From positions 1,302,001 through 1,366,000 of the forward strand of contig AP026546.1 of assembly GCA_026075535.2 (NCBI GenBank): 64,000 nt of DNA. Direction: 5' to 3'. Source of the DNA: Tricholoma matsutake. Taxonomy: Eukaryota; Basidiomycota; Agaricomycetes; Agaricales; Tricholomataceae. Below the pieces are notes generated by a model that was given only the letters and a program-made list of their open reading frames with translations, was not told where the DNA came from and did no database searches. Below are positions 1 through 10,548 of the stretch, piece after piece. Position 1 is the first letter of the stretch. Each line of letters starts with the position of its first letter. The translations under genes and the position numbers were made by a program.

Positions 1-1476
1 ATACGCCAACCCAAACTCCATCCTCCGTTCCTGGAGCTCAGACGACTTTGGAATCCTCGCATGATTCATCCGACGCTTGCTTGTTGAACGATGAATTCGT
101 CGATCCGATTTTGGTTCCTGATCCTCCTGCGCCACTGAGACTGGGTATGGAGAATGAGTGTACGGCTGTGGTGGGGTGCTGTTTTGGGCAGCTTCCACCC
201 TGTTTGTGGTACCGTTGCCGTTGCCATTGAAAGATGAATTGGGAGAAGTGGCTTTCTCTCGTGCTTCCAGCACGTCGAGATCGCTACGGAGGAAGTTGAG
301 GAGCTTTTCAAACGTCGTGTGTACGTCAGCAAATTCTTTCTTGGTTTCTTGTATTTCGGCGTAGGTGAATGTGAGGAGGAAGCTGCGTGGGTTAGCCTCC
401 CTCCCGGACTTGAGAATTGATATTGCCTCGTCGGGTTTGCCAACACTGTTCATCCAAGTGTATGCCATGAACCAGATCTCGGTATAATACCTCATCCTGA
501 TAACAGCCTTCCTGTAAACGTTTTGCAGTCTCGCAATCAGAACCGCCTTGTCTTTCTCCTCGATCTCCAGAGGATTGCTCTCCTCCCACTTGAGATACGC
601 CTTCCACTTCCCAACGAGCGTTCTCTCCGATGTGTTGAACGTTGGAAGGGGGGGGAGAAAGATCTCCTCGCTGCCAGTTTGCATGTTTACCTGTGGCGCA
701 GGGAACAGCATCACCAAATGATTGACGAGCTGGCGAAGTGTTGTCCGTGCTTGCATATGCCCTGGTGACAAGTCAGCCATAAACTTCTTTGCTGTTATTC
801 GATCAAGCCCTGTCTCGAACGCTTCCAAGTTTTGCCACAGTGCCTCGACGTTGTCCAAAGGTATCTGCACAGCGCGATGATAGACTTTCCGGAGGGCATC
901 GATCTTTTGTTGATCTTCCCATGAAGTGTGGGTCTCGCCAACTCTGAGGAACTGAATGTAATCTCGCCAAATTTCCCCGCTGTCCTTGTCTTGCCCGACA
1001 TGACTCAGTGCAAACTGGTATGACTTGCGAAGGGCGTCGCGTGTTGCTGTTCCTGGACCATTGTTGACAGATCGAACATGGATGAGATAAAACTTCCAGA
1101 GATCGACGGCAGGAGACGACGGGAGAAATTTTTTGAAGAGCTCTTCCGCATCTCCAAAAGTGTTTTGATCTTTCAGAAAATGACTTATGTACGCAATCTG
1201 AGCAGAAGAAGTGTTGGGATACTGAAGAAGAAGTGCGTCATAAGCGGATCGTATTTTAAGAATGTCGCCCGACTCTTCTACGATTGCAATGAGTCTTCTC
1301 CAAGCTTCAGGATTGTGTGGGCTTTCTTTGAGTTCTGCAGTGAGAGCTTCATATTCGGTGGGAGGTGGAACTGCGTTCTCGAGTGGCTCAGTCTTGACGT
1401 TGTTGAGTGGAAGAACATCGAGGATTTCAGCAGTGGGCTGTGTCTGGTCATCGGCATTGAGAACGTTTGGTTCCAT
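1..1476 (-). CDS. RNA14: mRNA 3'-end processing factor RNA14 / CstF-77, N-terminal 492 codons (partial)
   Basis: The protein is the HAT-repeat scaffold of the cleavage and polyadenylation factor (CF IA in yeast, CstF in animals), acting in the nucleus on pre-mRNA 3' ends. Read on the minus strand from the ATG at 1476, the frame has no stop for 492 codons and leaves the window at base 1. An acidic leader (residues 1-40) is followed by successive HAT (half-a-TPR) repeats with the aromatic spacing of the family: NPEAWRRLI near 56, VDLWKFYLIHV near 124, IWRDYIQFL near 169, NVEALWQNLEAFE near 209, KWKAYLKWEESNP near 290, and EIWFMAYTWMNSVGKPDEAI near 333. A basic, Ser/Asn-rich linker starts near residue 405. 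The C-terminal HAT and Rna15-binding parts lie outside the window. It is intron-free over this stretch and CpG-rich, unlike the rest of the window. Identity is by family recognition; the start is the first ATG of the frame and has no alternative. Confidence 0.9.
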   Translation of the reverse strand, partial: MEPNVLNADDQTQPTAEILDVLPLNNVKTEPLENAVPPPTEYEALTAELKESPHNPEAWRRLIAIVEESGDILKIRSAYDALLLQYPNTSSAQIAYISHFLKDQNTFGDAEELFKKFLPSSPAVDLWKFYLIHVRSVNNGPGTATRDALRKSYQFALSHVGQDKDSGEIWRDYIQFLRVGETHTSWEDQQKIDALRKVYHRAVQIPLDNVEALWQNLEAFETGLDRITAKKFMADLSPGHMQARTTLRQLVNHLVMLFPAPQVNMQTGSEEIFLPPLPTFNTSERTLVGKWKAYLKWEESNPLEIEEKDKAVLIARLQNVYRKAVIRMRYYTEIWFMAYTWMNSVGKPDEAISILKSGREANPRSFLLTFTYAEIQETKKEFADVHTTFEKLLNFLRSDLDVLEAREKATSPNSSFNGNGNGTTNRVEAAQNSTPPQPYTHSPYPVSVAQEDQEPKSDRRIHRSTSKRRMNHARIPKSSELQERRMEFGLAY

Positions 1477-2201
1477 CACGTTGTTATGACATATTTGCAT
1501 ATTTTATATACGAGTTCACCTAACCTTGTTATAAATGTCTATTCGGTTGCCATGCATTGCTTGTCCCAAGGGCCAAGGCCATCAAGGCCATCAGTCGCAT
1601 CACGGCATATCTGGCAGTCTGTCCTCGCGGTGCAGCCTTTCACCTCCATCCTCAACATCGTGGCAGACTCATTAAAACTTTATTGTAAAGACTGAGAATA
1701 TGCTGCCTAACGGGTAGTAGAACAACTGTGGGAGCAGGTCATTATCTATTATTTGCTACTCAACTCAAATCCTCGCGAGAAGCAACTCCCCCTCGTTAGC
1801 AGGTGTTATTATTAGATCAAGGTACCTATCACCCGGAGGAGATGCATGCGACCGAATTAAGAGCATGTCAGATAGCCAAGCTCGCTTGCCCTACATCAAA
1901 CTGAGAAACGAGCCGATTTTTTCAAATCAAGCTTAAATTAAGCCTAAATTGAATCGATTCACGTTAAATCAATCCGGGATAAGTTACTCAAATCGACACT
2001 TATCTCTCACTTATCCCCCGAGCCTAGGGTATAATCTGCTTCAGTTCTGCCTGAGGAGGTGCCAGGGCAGGCAGAATTTATGTAGCAACTGAGACTGTTT
2101 CATTTGTAGCAGTACATAGCCACATATTATCTACAACTCTCTAGGTCTCCACTGGGTAGCACAAGGGCACCTCGAGATGTGCACTATGCAGTTAACTAAG
2201 G
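1477..2201. other. RNA14 upstream region, no gene seen
   Basis: This stretch should hold the RNA14 promoter and 5' leader, read toward the left. A repeated GGCCATCAAGGCCATCA-like motif lies near 1577 and AT-rich sequence follows. There is no supported ORF on either strand: the apparent ORF at 1078-1695 overlaps the RNA14 coding region antisense and has no recognisable domain. I see no clear TATA box that I would commit to. Confidence 0.5.
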
Positions 2202-2430
2202 TTGGAATTCAACTAACCTTAGCATAAAAATCACCCAGCAACTTAGCTTAGGTTGTTCATTAGGTTGAATCAAAACAACCAATTACAATAGTTTGCTATT
2301 CACTTTGACTCATCAACCTGATATCAAGTGATTGTTAAGGGTAGAAATGGTCAGGTGGTTTTGCAAGAAGTTCAACTCACAATTGATGGTTTCAAATGTT
2401 AGGTTGTTCTTGACATAGGTTGAATTCCAA
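2202..2430. repeat. possible small foldback (MITE-like) element
   Basis: A 12-base sequence TTGGAATTCAAC at 2202-2213 recurs as its exact reverse complement GTTGAATTCCAA at 2419-2430. The left end also holds a local hairpin (CTAAGGTT / AACCTTAG, about 2197-2223). The interior is AT-rich and non-coding, with several AGGTTG motifs. This fits a short non-autonomous inverted-repeat element, but no target-site duplication was found, so a chance inverted repeat is possible. Confidence 0.3.
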
Positions 2431-3259
2431 GATATCAATGTAAAAATTCAAACTACATGTATGTACAAGGGATCCTGTATCTTAAAATTACAGGCTCAGT
2501 ACCAGTGTGATTAATATGCATATGACTATTAAAACCCCAATTGAAATCCTATGCATGCCAGGCCCCAAACACACGTACAGATTAATATTGCAGGTTGTGG
2601 ATATATCAATTAATAGCTAATATATATATCTGTCTGGAATATGCACCCTTCCACCTGGTACATATATAATATTATCTAATATGCATATATATATGCATTT
2701 GCCTTGGCAGCTAGTACATCAACTGCATGTGGGGAATGACCAGCTAGTATGTACTATAATGCAAATATAATGAGTCATGACCTTGGATATATTCTTCTCA
2801 ATCAACTTGAAGATAGGCTTCTAGTATTTAAAAATGACTCCCCACCTACAAATGGGACAAAGGCTACAATTATAAGGGCAACCTCACAGTCTATGGCCAT
2901 GGCTTGGGGATTGAAAAATTAATATTCAACTTTGGTATATGTAAACACAGGCACCATAAGTACCTGGTACCCTGGAATACTAGTACACTATAACTAACTA
3001 TCTCCTGAGAATGAGGCAAGAACCAAATCACCACTGTGATCTGAAATTGCCCAAGGAAGATCACTATTCCCAGTTTCCACCTTAGCAACCACTGATTGTT
3101 CCAAGTTCTCAGTATTGAGGACTCGGTCTTACTTCTTCGGCCCAGCAAAGAATCTGGTCAGAGGTCTATTCATGCAGGTTTAGCCAGTCAGTCTTTGAAA
3201 ATGCTGTGTGCACAGCCTTGCAGTATCAATCGACTTATCTGCTACATATATCATCTACC
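2431..3259. other. AT-rich intergenic sequence, no gene seen
   Basis: TA-rich microsatellite-like tracts (for example TATATATAT near 2620 and 2685) occupy the middle. The short ORFs on both strands resemble nothing I recognise. The last five bases (3255-3259, CTACC) are the left target-site duplication of the following retrotransposon. Confidence 0.5.
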
Positions 3260-3835
3260 TGTCAAGAACCATTCCTCGCCTGATTGGAAACCACATCCAT
3301 CTGACTATTTTCTGCACTTTTAACCCGACTCCTTCCGCCTTCATTCCAGCTGCCTTGCACTGCCCACACTGCTGTGCACCAGGCTGCCTTGTACAGCACC
3401 CATGGCTGCCTTCCAAGGCTGCCGTCTAGTTTTGCAAATTTGACTACAGATTCCTGTGCGGCCTCCACTAGGTAATTGATGTATGCAGTCTAGACACTGC
3501 TGCAGTTCCTGTTTCTGTCCTGCTTTTATTCTGGACTCCAGTATTTAAGCTTAGTTAGTTTTGCCTTGTATTCCTCAGGTTGTATATTGACATAGACTTG
3601 ACTTTAACTTGTCAATCTAAATCTCATTCTACTCCTACCTCTGTCCTCTAAGAGTCTGAACTCCATTCGACTTGACCTCTAGTCTCCCTCTGAAGTTCTA
3701 GTCTCATCTGAACTTAACCCAAGTCCTTTCCATTTCCCCTCCTGCAGAATCTGCATCAACCTGACAAACTCCTGCTATCATCACCTGCAGTGTCCAATCG
3801 GATTCCAAAGTGGCCTCTAGGATCAGTTCTTAACA
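3260..3835 (+). repeat. 5' LTR of the gag-only element
   Basis: This 576-base repeat is nearly collinear with 10549-11243. It lacks about 120 bases that the 3' LTR has between two copies of CCAAGTCCTTT (11007-11017 and 11127-11137). This copy has only one such motif, which suggests a deletion between short direct repeats. It runs TG...CA. Confidence 0.9.
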
Positions 3836-3875
3836 GTATATATGAACTCACACTTCACTTGTCTCTTCTCCTCCT

Positions 3876-4789
3876 ATGACCCCAACCAAAACTCGCCAGT
3901 GCACAACCAGGAATTCCCAATGTGCTGGTACCATTCCAGGGATCTCTGCAATCCATCAATCCACCCTTTCCGACCCTCATCCTGCCACTACTTTTGGAGT
4001 GTCTTCCAGACCCTCAAACATCTTCCAACAAATTGACTCAGGAGCCCCCTCAATCAGTGCCAATCTCATGTCCACCCATGCCCCGCAACCCTTCCGCTAA
4101 CCCAGAAGATTTTTGATCAAGAACTCCCCTTGAGTATGTAGGGGGCATCAACCAGCCTGAACCCTTCGGGTTGGAAGATCCTGGTCTAGAGGATGGACCC
4201 CCCAGCAGACCCAATGACCCTAGTGGTCCTGACTGCCCTGGGGGTGACCCCGATCCCAATGTTCCTGAGAATCAACCTCCCGCAGGGGAAAACCCTGACC
4301 CAGGGGATAGGTTCATAGATGTTCTTTACAACCTCACAGAGAGTATCCGCACTCTTCGACAAAACAATGCACCCAAGACTGAGAAAATCAAAGTGCGCAA
4401 CCTGACACTTTTGATGGCTCTAACCCAAAGAAACTTAAAGACTTTCTAGTCTCATGTAATCTTCATTTCCATGACCGCCTGCACATATTTTCCTTTGATG
4501 AGAAAAAGATCATATTCATCCTTTCTTATCTTAAAGGATCAGCCCTCAGTTGGTTTGAGCCTGGCCTTAATGACCCAACAGATTCCACACACTGGATGTG
4601 GGACTACAAGGCTTTCATCGCCGAGCTGGAAAGTAACTTTGGTCCACACAACCCAGTCAGAGATGTGGAAAAAGCTCTCTCTAATTTAGCAATGAATAAA
4701 GGTGGTTGTATCACGAAATATAATGTCAACTTCTGGGAATTAGCTTCTAGGGTCAACTGGAATGAAGCAGCCCTTCGTGATCACTATTT
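3876..4789 (+). pseudogene. retrotransposon gag, N-terminal part (split by LINE)
   Basis: Capsid-type gag for the LTR element. A Pro/Asn-rich N-terminus with acidic stretches (4171-4360) leads into the capsid domain typical of fungal Ty3 elements. Frame-shifted segments carry the words FLVSCNLHFHDR, ALSWFEPGLNDP, FIAELESNFGPHNP and AALRDHYF. At least one stop (after 4110) and a frame change near 4440 break it. The reading is cut at DHYF by the LINE and resumes at 9813. It has no protease of its own. Confidence 0.75.
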
Positions 4790-5145
4790 TAAAAAAAAAA
4801 ATTTACATCCAATTTATTCTCCATTGTGGTGAACCATATGTAAGAGAGTGAATATATGCGGTGATGTTTCTATGTGCGAGTCTCCTTCCAAGTTTCCTTC
4901 CTTCATCATCAGCTTGGAGGTGCCACATAGTGGTACTCGAAGCACTGTTGGCACTATAAAAGATGGTTTGAAGACCAGGTTTGGGTTTTTTGTGTGGGTG
5001 GCTCAGTATGATCTATTGTTCTGGTTTCCTTCCTCTCCTCCCCCTATGTGCTTTTTCTACACTTATCTCTGTCATCTCTCTCCCTGTGGTTCTTTGGCTA
5101 GTGTTGGTAGATCTCCGAAAGTATTGTGGAAGCATCCTGTTTTGG

Positions 5146-7790
5146 CTACAAATTTGAATAGTGCACATAGAGTTCTGGGTGTGGTGAGTAGTTTTGTAAT
5201 GTTGATGTCTCTTCCGCCTGTGTTGCTGTGCAACATTTGTCTGGCTTCTGATGTGCTGGGCAGTGTAGCAGAAAGTGTTGTATTGATTCTTCGCCTTGTT
5301 GACAAGTTGGGCATATTGGTGAGTCACTTTTCCCTATGCGATGTAAATGCTTAGCTAGTGGGGCATGTCCTGTCTGCAGTTGTGTGAGGATACTGGCAAG
5401 CTTTCTCAGTAGGTTGGTGATTAGCTTGATGTATTTGTCAGATAGGGTTGTAGGGTCAGTCTTTTTCATCTGTTCGAAGCAGGGTGACTTTTGCCATAAC
5501 TTCTGCGGCCTGTGTTTGAGTTTTTCATTGTAGGCCCACTTCATCGCTGACTTGCTGTATGGTAGCACCTTTCCTAGGTGCCTCGGCATCTCACTCCCTG
5601 TCACTACTTCCCTCTGTTATCGCTTTTTTAGCCTGCTCGTCTGCTTGTTCATTTCCATCTGCTCCCCTGTGTCCTTGTACCCACTTGATTTGGAGACGAT
5701 ATCCTGCTGTGTTTCTTCTTGAGTGCCTCGATGCATTTGAGGAATGCATCGAAGATGTGGTGACCTGAAGTGGGGTTGGTTAGCTGGGTGGCAGTGATTG
5801 AGGCTTGGTTGTCTATATAGAAAATGGCTGACCATACTCCCCACTCGTTGGAGATTAATTTAGTTCCTAAGATTGCACCTATGCCTTCCCCTTTGTAGAC
5901 TGTGTGGTGGCATTGTAAGCCTAGCTGGTACCATAAACAGGTTTTCATCCTTCCATTCCGATAGAGGATGGCTGCTGCCCCAATTTTTCCTTCCATGCTT
6001 GATCCATCTGTGAATACCTTGACATTTGCTCTGTCCTGTTGCAGGTTTTCCAATGCTTCATCAATGTTGTTTGTGATGTGTGTGGAGATTTTTGGCTTCC
6101 ATTTTGTGTTGAACCTGACTGCCTTGATGGTCTTGATGCCTTGTGGTTGTATGCTGAACCTGTGCATGAGGTCATGTAAGGGTGTCATCTGGCACTTTAC
6201 TAGTGTTTTCACTGCATTGGTGATGGGTTTATGGAGGGGATGTGTTTCAGGTAGGTTGCTAAACGGATGCTGCTCAGTGGCGGTGTTTTTTGACAAGTAA
6301 CTGAAACAGGATTAGGTTAGCCATGACTTCTAAGGTGTCCATTGCTGTGGTTTTCATGGCTCCTGTGATCATGATTGAGGCTCGTCTCTGTATGGATGCT
6401 AGCTTGTTTATGATAGTGCAATTGTTGCAGTTGTCCTTTGCTTGTTTACCTGCATTCTGTTGTGGGGTGAGGAAAATGTCAGTGGCATATAGCATGCAGG
6501 GGACCATGATGGAGAGGTATAGCTGCCATGTATATTTTGCATTGATTCCCTGTGATGCTCATGCTAATCTGCTAAACTGGATTAGCAGTCTTGTCCTTTG
6601 GCAAGTGCAGCTGCACACTGCCCCTTCCAGTTCAGTTTGTTGTCCATCATCACACCTAAAAATTTAGCCATTTCTTTTGATGGTATGCATTGGTCACCTA
6701 ATATGAGAGCTCACCATGGCATTTGTACTCTCTTCTTTGGATTCAGTTGGTGCGGGATGAGTTTCCTTGAGATATCCAGGAGTTGGAATTTTTTGATACT
6801 GAATTTGCAATTGTGGTTCTTTGCCTACTCAAAGATCCCACCTGGCCAGTTCATGATGTTCCACAGCTTTTTGTGAGTCTCTGAGAAGTCTTTACCTATG
6901 ACTATAATTACCACATCATCAATGAATGATAGTACCCATTCGCCTATCCTGGGGATTGGGATGTCTAGGAGGTCTGAGTTGTATATGAGGTAGCAGATGC
7001 CCGAATATGGGTCACCCTGGTCCAACCCGTTTTCCACCATGAAGGTAGTTGTTTCAAAGTTGTTGAAGCCCAGGGTTGTGCAGTGGTTTCCCAGTCATCT
7101 TACCATCCAATCCATGTATTCTTGAGGTATTCCTCTCTTCCTCATGTTGTGTATGAGGCAGTTGATATCTACGCTGGGGAAGGCACCTTTAACATCAAGG
7201 AAGAGGGTGGAAGCGACTTGCCCTTTTCTCCATGCATCCTTCACTATTTTTGTTAGCATGTGTCTTGAGTCCATTGTGGTGTGTCCTGGTCTCACGCCAA
7301 AATGGTTTGCTGGGATGATGTTGTGTTTCTCACACATGGTGATGATGTCGAGTGCTTGGCAGCTGTTGAGGAGATGGGCCATGCCATCTGACAGTATGAT
7401 TGGTCTCCAGGCTGAGGGGACTGTGTAGTCGGGTTTTCCTGGTTTCTTCAAGATTAGTGTTTCCATGGTAGCCCATTCCTGTGGATAATAATTCAATGAG
7501 TTAGTGACACGGAATAGTGGGCCTAGGTGGGGAACAATATCTTCTCTAGTGTGTGTGAATATTGAGTTTGGTGTCATTCTGTTTTTGGTGGCCTTGTATG
7601 GTTTCAGCCTTTTGATTGCTTGATGTATTTATGAAGTCAATGTATGGTTCTTGGATAACACATACATCATAGTTGTCGCGTTTGAGGCTTTGAAGCAGGT
7701 CTAGTTGACTGACCAGTGATTTATTGATGTTCTGCTGTCGTATCTGTAGTGGCTTTTGTAGTGTATCTTGATATGGAGTTTCAGACATAT
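5146..7790 (-). pseudogene. LINE ORF2 (endonuclease stub, reverse transcriptase, RNase H, zinc finger)
   Basis: Replication protein of the LINE. The apurinic-like endonuclease is reduced to its start (QQNINKSLVSQLDLLQSLKR and VCVIQEPYID, about 7750-7630). The sequence then jumps near 7575-7625 into the reverse transcriptase thumb-proximal region, so an internal deletion removed the rest of the nuclease and the RT N-terminus. RT motifs include FLDVKGAFPSVDIN (motif A, about 7185), NGLDQGDPYSGICYLIYN (about 7010) and FIDDVVIIV (about 6900). RNase H shows VKVFTDGSSMEGKIGAAAIL (about 6020) and FYIDNQASI (about 5815). The C-terminal CCHC finger is CPTCQQGEESIQHFLLHC (about 5280). Several frameshifts separate these blocks. 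Confidence 0.8.
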
Positions 7791-9669
7791 TCAAGGGGTG
7801 TATGTTCTCTGTTCTGCTGCATCTCCTCTGGCCCTGGTCTGGGTCCCTGTTCATTCAGGTCTCTGTCACCCCATGGGGTGTTTTGTTGTGTGTGTCTGCA
7901 GTTTCTGTGCATTGCTTGTTGCTCACTGGTTGCCATGTGGTTCAGGTATCCATCCAAGGTTGTCTGGGCTGGATGTACTGGCCACCTGTTGTCGACTGTA
8001 TGGGTGTTAGCCATCTGTTGGTCATTCTGGTACTTACTTTGATGTCTGTGTTGTTGCCTGCCATGCCAGACTGTTTGCCAGTTCTCCATGAACTGTTGTG
8101 GGTTTACCTGGTTGTCCCTGCTTTGGTTCCAGGCTGCATCCTCTTGCCATTGTTGTGGTTGGTTCTCTGCATGATATTCAAGTTCATTCAGTAGTTTCCA
8201 CATGCTAGGTATGAAGGTTGGGAAGTACTTATACTTATTTTCTGGTACATGCATTTGCAGTTTTTCACTTTCCGCTTTGAATTTTGCACAGTTTCTGTCT
8301 GCAGCTCCATGGCCTTTGGCCTCCATACCTGTGCAGTTAGTGCAGCAGAATGCTGATGTGTCTCTTACCATACATGTTGATGTTCAATGTTGTTCTCTGC
8401 AGCATGCGCAGGTGTCGATATCCACTTTGCAGTCTGGTACATAATGGCCATACCTTTGGCATTTGAGGCACCTTCTTGGTTCTGCTAGTTTTTTGCGTAC
8501 ATGTGAGTGTTTACCTTCAATGAATAGACCTGCTTGGATTGCATTGTTGGCTGCATTTTGGTCATTGAAACCAAAGATGATGTGCACTACTTTCTGGTTT
8601 TCGTTGCGAAGGTGAGGTGGTTTAATGTATTTTGAAAATGCGATCATGTTGCTGCTAATTCTGGAGTCTTCTTCTACTTTTGCATGTGCATAGCTTGATC
8701 CTGCATCAAAGGTGGTGGGGATGAACTCTGCTATGATGTAGTGTAACTTATTTTGTATGTTTGATGTGCCCCCATAGTTTGCCACAAAGGCTTTTTGCAC
8801 TTCTGGTTGCTGTATCCAATATCCTGCATCCATTGAGTTCAGATGGTATAGTATGTTACTGTTCTTCAACTTTTTTGCTCCCACAAATGTCATACCAAGT
8901 GGTTTGTTGGCTGCTGCCATTCCCATGAGATCGAGGGTGGTGTTAGCTTTTGCTACTAGGTCTTTCTCTGTAAGGCTTTCTAGCGCGTTGTCAGTTGCAT
9001 TTGGATCTTTTTGGATCAAAATCCGCTTAACCATCAGTTCCCCTCTTGCTACCACTGACTTGTGTGCTGGGGGTACATGCTGCTGTATGATGTTCACATA
9101 TGTTATAGGCTGGTAGGTATAGTCAGGGTGGGCATCTGCCATATTTGTCTTGTCATTGCTCCTTTCTGTTAGCTCCTGTGTTACTTTACCAGTTGTTCAG
9201 TTGTTTCCTGGAATCCATCCTTAAATTCATCCATTTTGCCTGTGATTACCTTTGCTGCTCCAGTTATGTGTTTGATGGTGTCCCGCATGGTTTCTACATT
9301 GGTTGTAAAGGCTTCTAGGTGTTCTTGTAGTTGTATTTTGACTGCTGCCATGATCTTGTCAGCCATGTGTTGCTCCACTGCATCTGCCATGAGGATTGCG
9401 ACCACTCGTATTCCATCCGTCAGGGCTTTTGGCATTCTTACAGCAGTGGTTCCAAGCTGCAGCAGGATGTGAGAGAGGGTGAGGATATCTGCTGGCTTAC
9501 CAGGTAGTAGGTATTCCTTGGCCATGAGGAAACCTATGGTGTCATCCCTTGTACAAATGTCAGTGTTTATAACTTCCGCATTGTCCAAGTCTTTTTGGGG
9601 TTTTTTAGTCACTGTTGTAGTGGTTTTCTGCCTTGTTATAGGTGGTGTTGAGGCCAGGGGTTGTACCAT
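7781..9669 (-). pseudogene. LINE ORF1 (RNA-binding, CCHC zinc knuckles)
   Basis: Nucleic-acid-binding ORF1 protein of the LINE. The first part (9669-9181) is a helical region with repeated Ala, Gln and Glu. A stop at 9178-9180 separates it from the second part (9142-8384). That part contains the conserved ESLTEKDLVAKANTTLDLMG segment and ends in the zinc knuckle CLKCQRYGHYVPDC. A second Cys cluster follows, and after a frame change the third part (8371-7781) opens with CCTNCTGMEAKGHGAADRNC. Three CCHC-type clusters in series are usual for this clade. The C-terminal third is Gln/Asn/His-rich. Breaks between parts make it non-functional as it stands. Confidence 0.75.
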
Positions 9670-9812
9670 GACTACAGCTAGGGTTTATGGCTATGGAATG
9701 ATATGTTTTGATGTTATTCTACACTCTGCTCACCCTCCTTCTCTCCTTCACTGGCTCTATGAACCATGGGAAGTTTTGAGGCGGTGGTGGTACAAGATCA
9801 AGAAGTGTCCTC

Positions 9813-10070
9813 TGATCACTATTTCTGTGGTCTTCCACTCTGGCTTCGCATAGAAGTTCTCCAGGGTGGTAAACCCAACACTCTTACAGAGCTGCACTTG
9901 AAAGCACAGGACAGCGATGACATCTACTGGATGCAAGAAGATGAATCCCATTTTGAAACAAAGAATTCCAGTAACATCACTAACTCTAGTCGGAAGGACT
10001 CTTCCAAAAGTCCTTCCCCATCATCAAACCAGCAGTCTTCCTCAACAAAGAACACTCCCTGGGACAAGAC
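9813..10070 (+). pseudogene. gag, C-terminal part (after LINE)
   Basis: Continuation of the split gag: FCGLPLWLRIEVLQGGKPNT followed by an Asp/Trp-containing helix and a Ser/Asn/Lys-rich tail. This corresponds to the capsid C-terminus and linker of fungal Ty3 gag. The usual CCHC knuckle is missing; sequence antisense to a coiled-coil ORF follows instead. The junction to foreign sequence is near 10070. Confidence 0.7.
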
Positions 10071-10094
10071 CAAGTCATCCATCTCCTCGTGCCT

Positions 10095-10496
10095 TCAACT
10101 TGGCAACTTTTCTTTTCTTTGGGGACTTCCTCCCCTTGGCCTCATCTTCCATACCCATGGCTGCAGCTGCCCACTTTGCTTCATGGCCGCTGCCTCTTTT
10201 CTCCGCACCTCTGCCTGGCACGCCTCCTCAACCTTTGCAGCCTTGTCTGCTGCCTTTTGCTCCTTCTGCACCCGGTGTCCCTTCTCCCTCACCACTTTCT
10301 CTAGCTCTTTCATCTCCATTTCCATCTGCTCCCTCAGTGCCTGCTCCCTCTGTTCATGTTGGGCCTTCATCGCAGCCATTTTGATCTGCATGGAGACTGC
10401 TGGGGTGGACATCTCTGATACATCATGGGTGTAGGAAACAATGTAAAAAATTTTCAACCAATTGCTGCATTCAGAAAATTCAACCAACTTCCTCAT
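10095..10496 (-). CDS. antisense coiled-coil ORF inside the gag-only element
   Basis: The translation has a strongly charged Lys/Glu/Ala/Gln heptad-like region (MKAQHEQREQALREQMEMEM and onward) and a basic tail (KMRPRGGSPQRKEK). It runs opposite to gag and ends close to the 3' LTR. The likely native start is the internal Met of MSTPAVSMQ (near 10410). It replaces the expected protease and RT region. It could be a captured host gene piece, an accessory antisense ORF of the element family, or simply low-complexity coding potential. I do not recognise a family. Confidence 0.4.
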   Translation of the reverse strand: MRKLVEFSECSNWLKIFYIVSYTHDVSEMSTPAVSMQIKMAAMKAQHEQREQALREQMEMEMKELEKVVREKGHRVQKEQKAADKAAKVEEACQAEVRRKEAAAMKQSGQLQPWVWKMRPRGGSPQRKEKLPS

Positions 10497-10535
10497 TTGG
10501 ACTCAAACCCTCACGTGCCTCATAGGCTCGGCACT

Positions 10536-10545
10536 AAGGGGGAAA
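10536..10545 (+). promoter_or_regulatory. polypurine tract of the gag-only element
   Basis: AAGGGGGAAA lies three bases before the 3' LTR, the position where plus-strand DNA synthesis is primed in LTR elements. Confidence 0.75.
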
Positions 10546-10548
10546 TAC

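Larger units (their letters stand above)
4790..9812 (-). mobile_element. Tad-like non-LTR retrotransposon (LINE), inserted antisense in gag
   Basis: A 12-base target duplication TGATCACTATTT lies at 4778-4789 and 9813-9824. Removing the insert joins gag at DHYF, which continues as CGLPLWLR. The minus strand reads: 5' leader (about 9812-9670), ORF1 with zinc knuckles, ORF2 with an endonuclease start, reverse transcriptase, RNase H and a C-terminal zinc finger, then a 3' UTR. The RNase H after RT and the CCHC-bearing ORF1 match the fungal Tad1 group. The element is broken by frameshifts and by loss of most of the endonuclease. The 3' end on the element strand is T-rich (a run of A on plus at 4791-4801) rather than poly(A). 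Confidence 0.88.

Noticed and set aside
66..1001. Three minus-strand ORFs within RNA14 in other frames
   Set aside because: They are shadows of the RNA14 frame, which lacks a stop in the window and runs off the edge.
1078..1695. 205-codon plus-strand ORF
   Set aside because: It runs antisense over the RNA14 start. The minus frame is open for 492 codons and has clear HAT repeats, while this one has no recognisable domain.
10089..10384. Plus-strand Ser/Leu/Pro-rich ORFs after gag
   Set aside because: They are antisense to the charged coiled-coil ORF. The low-complexity composition follows from that and shows no gag or protease motif.
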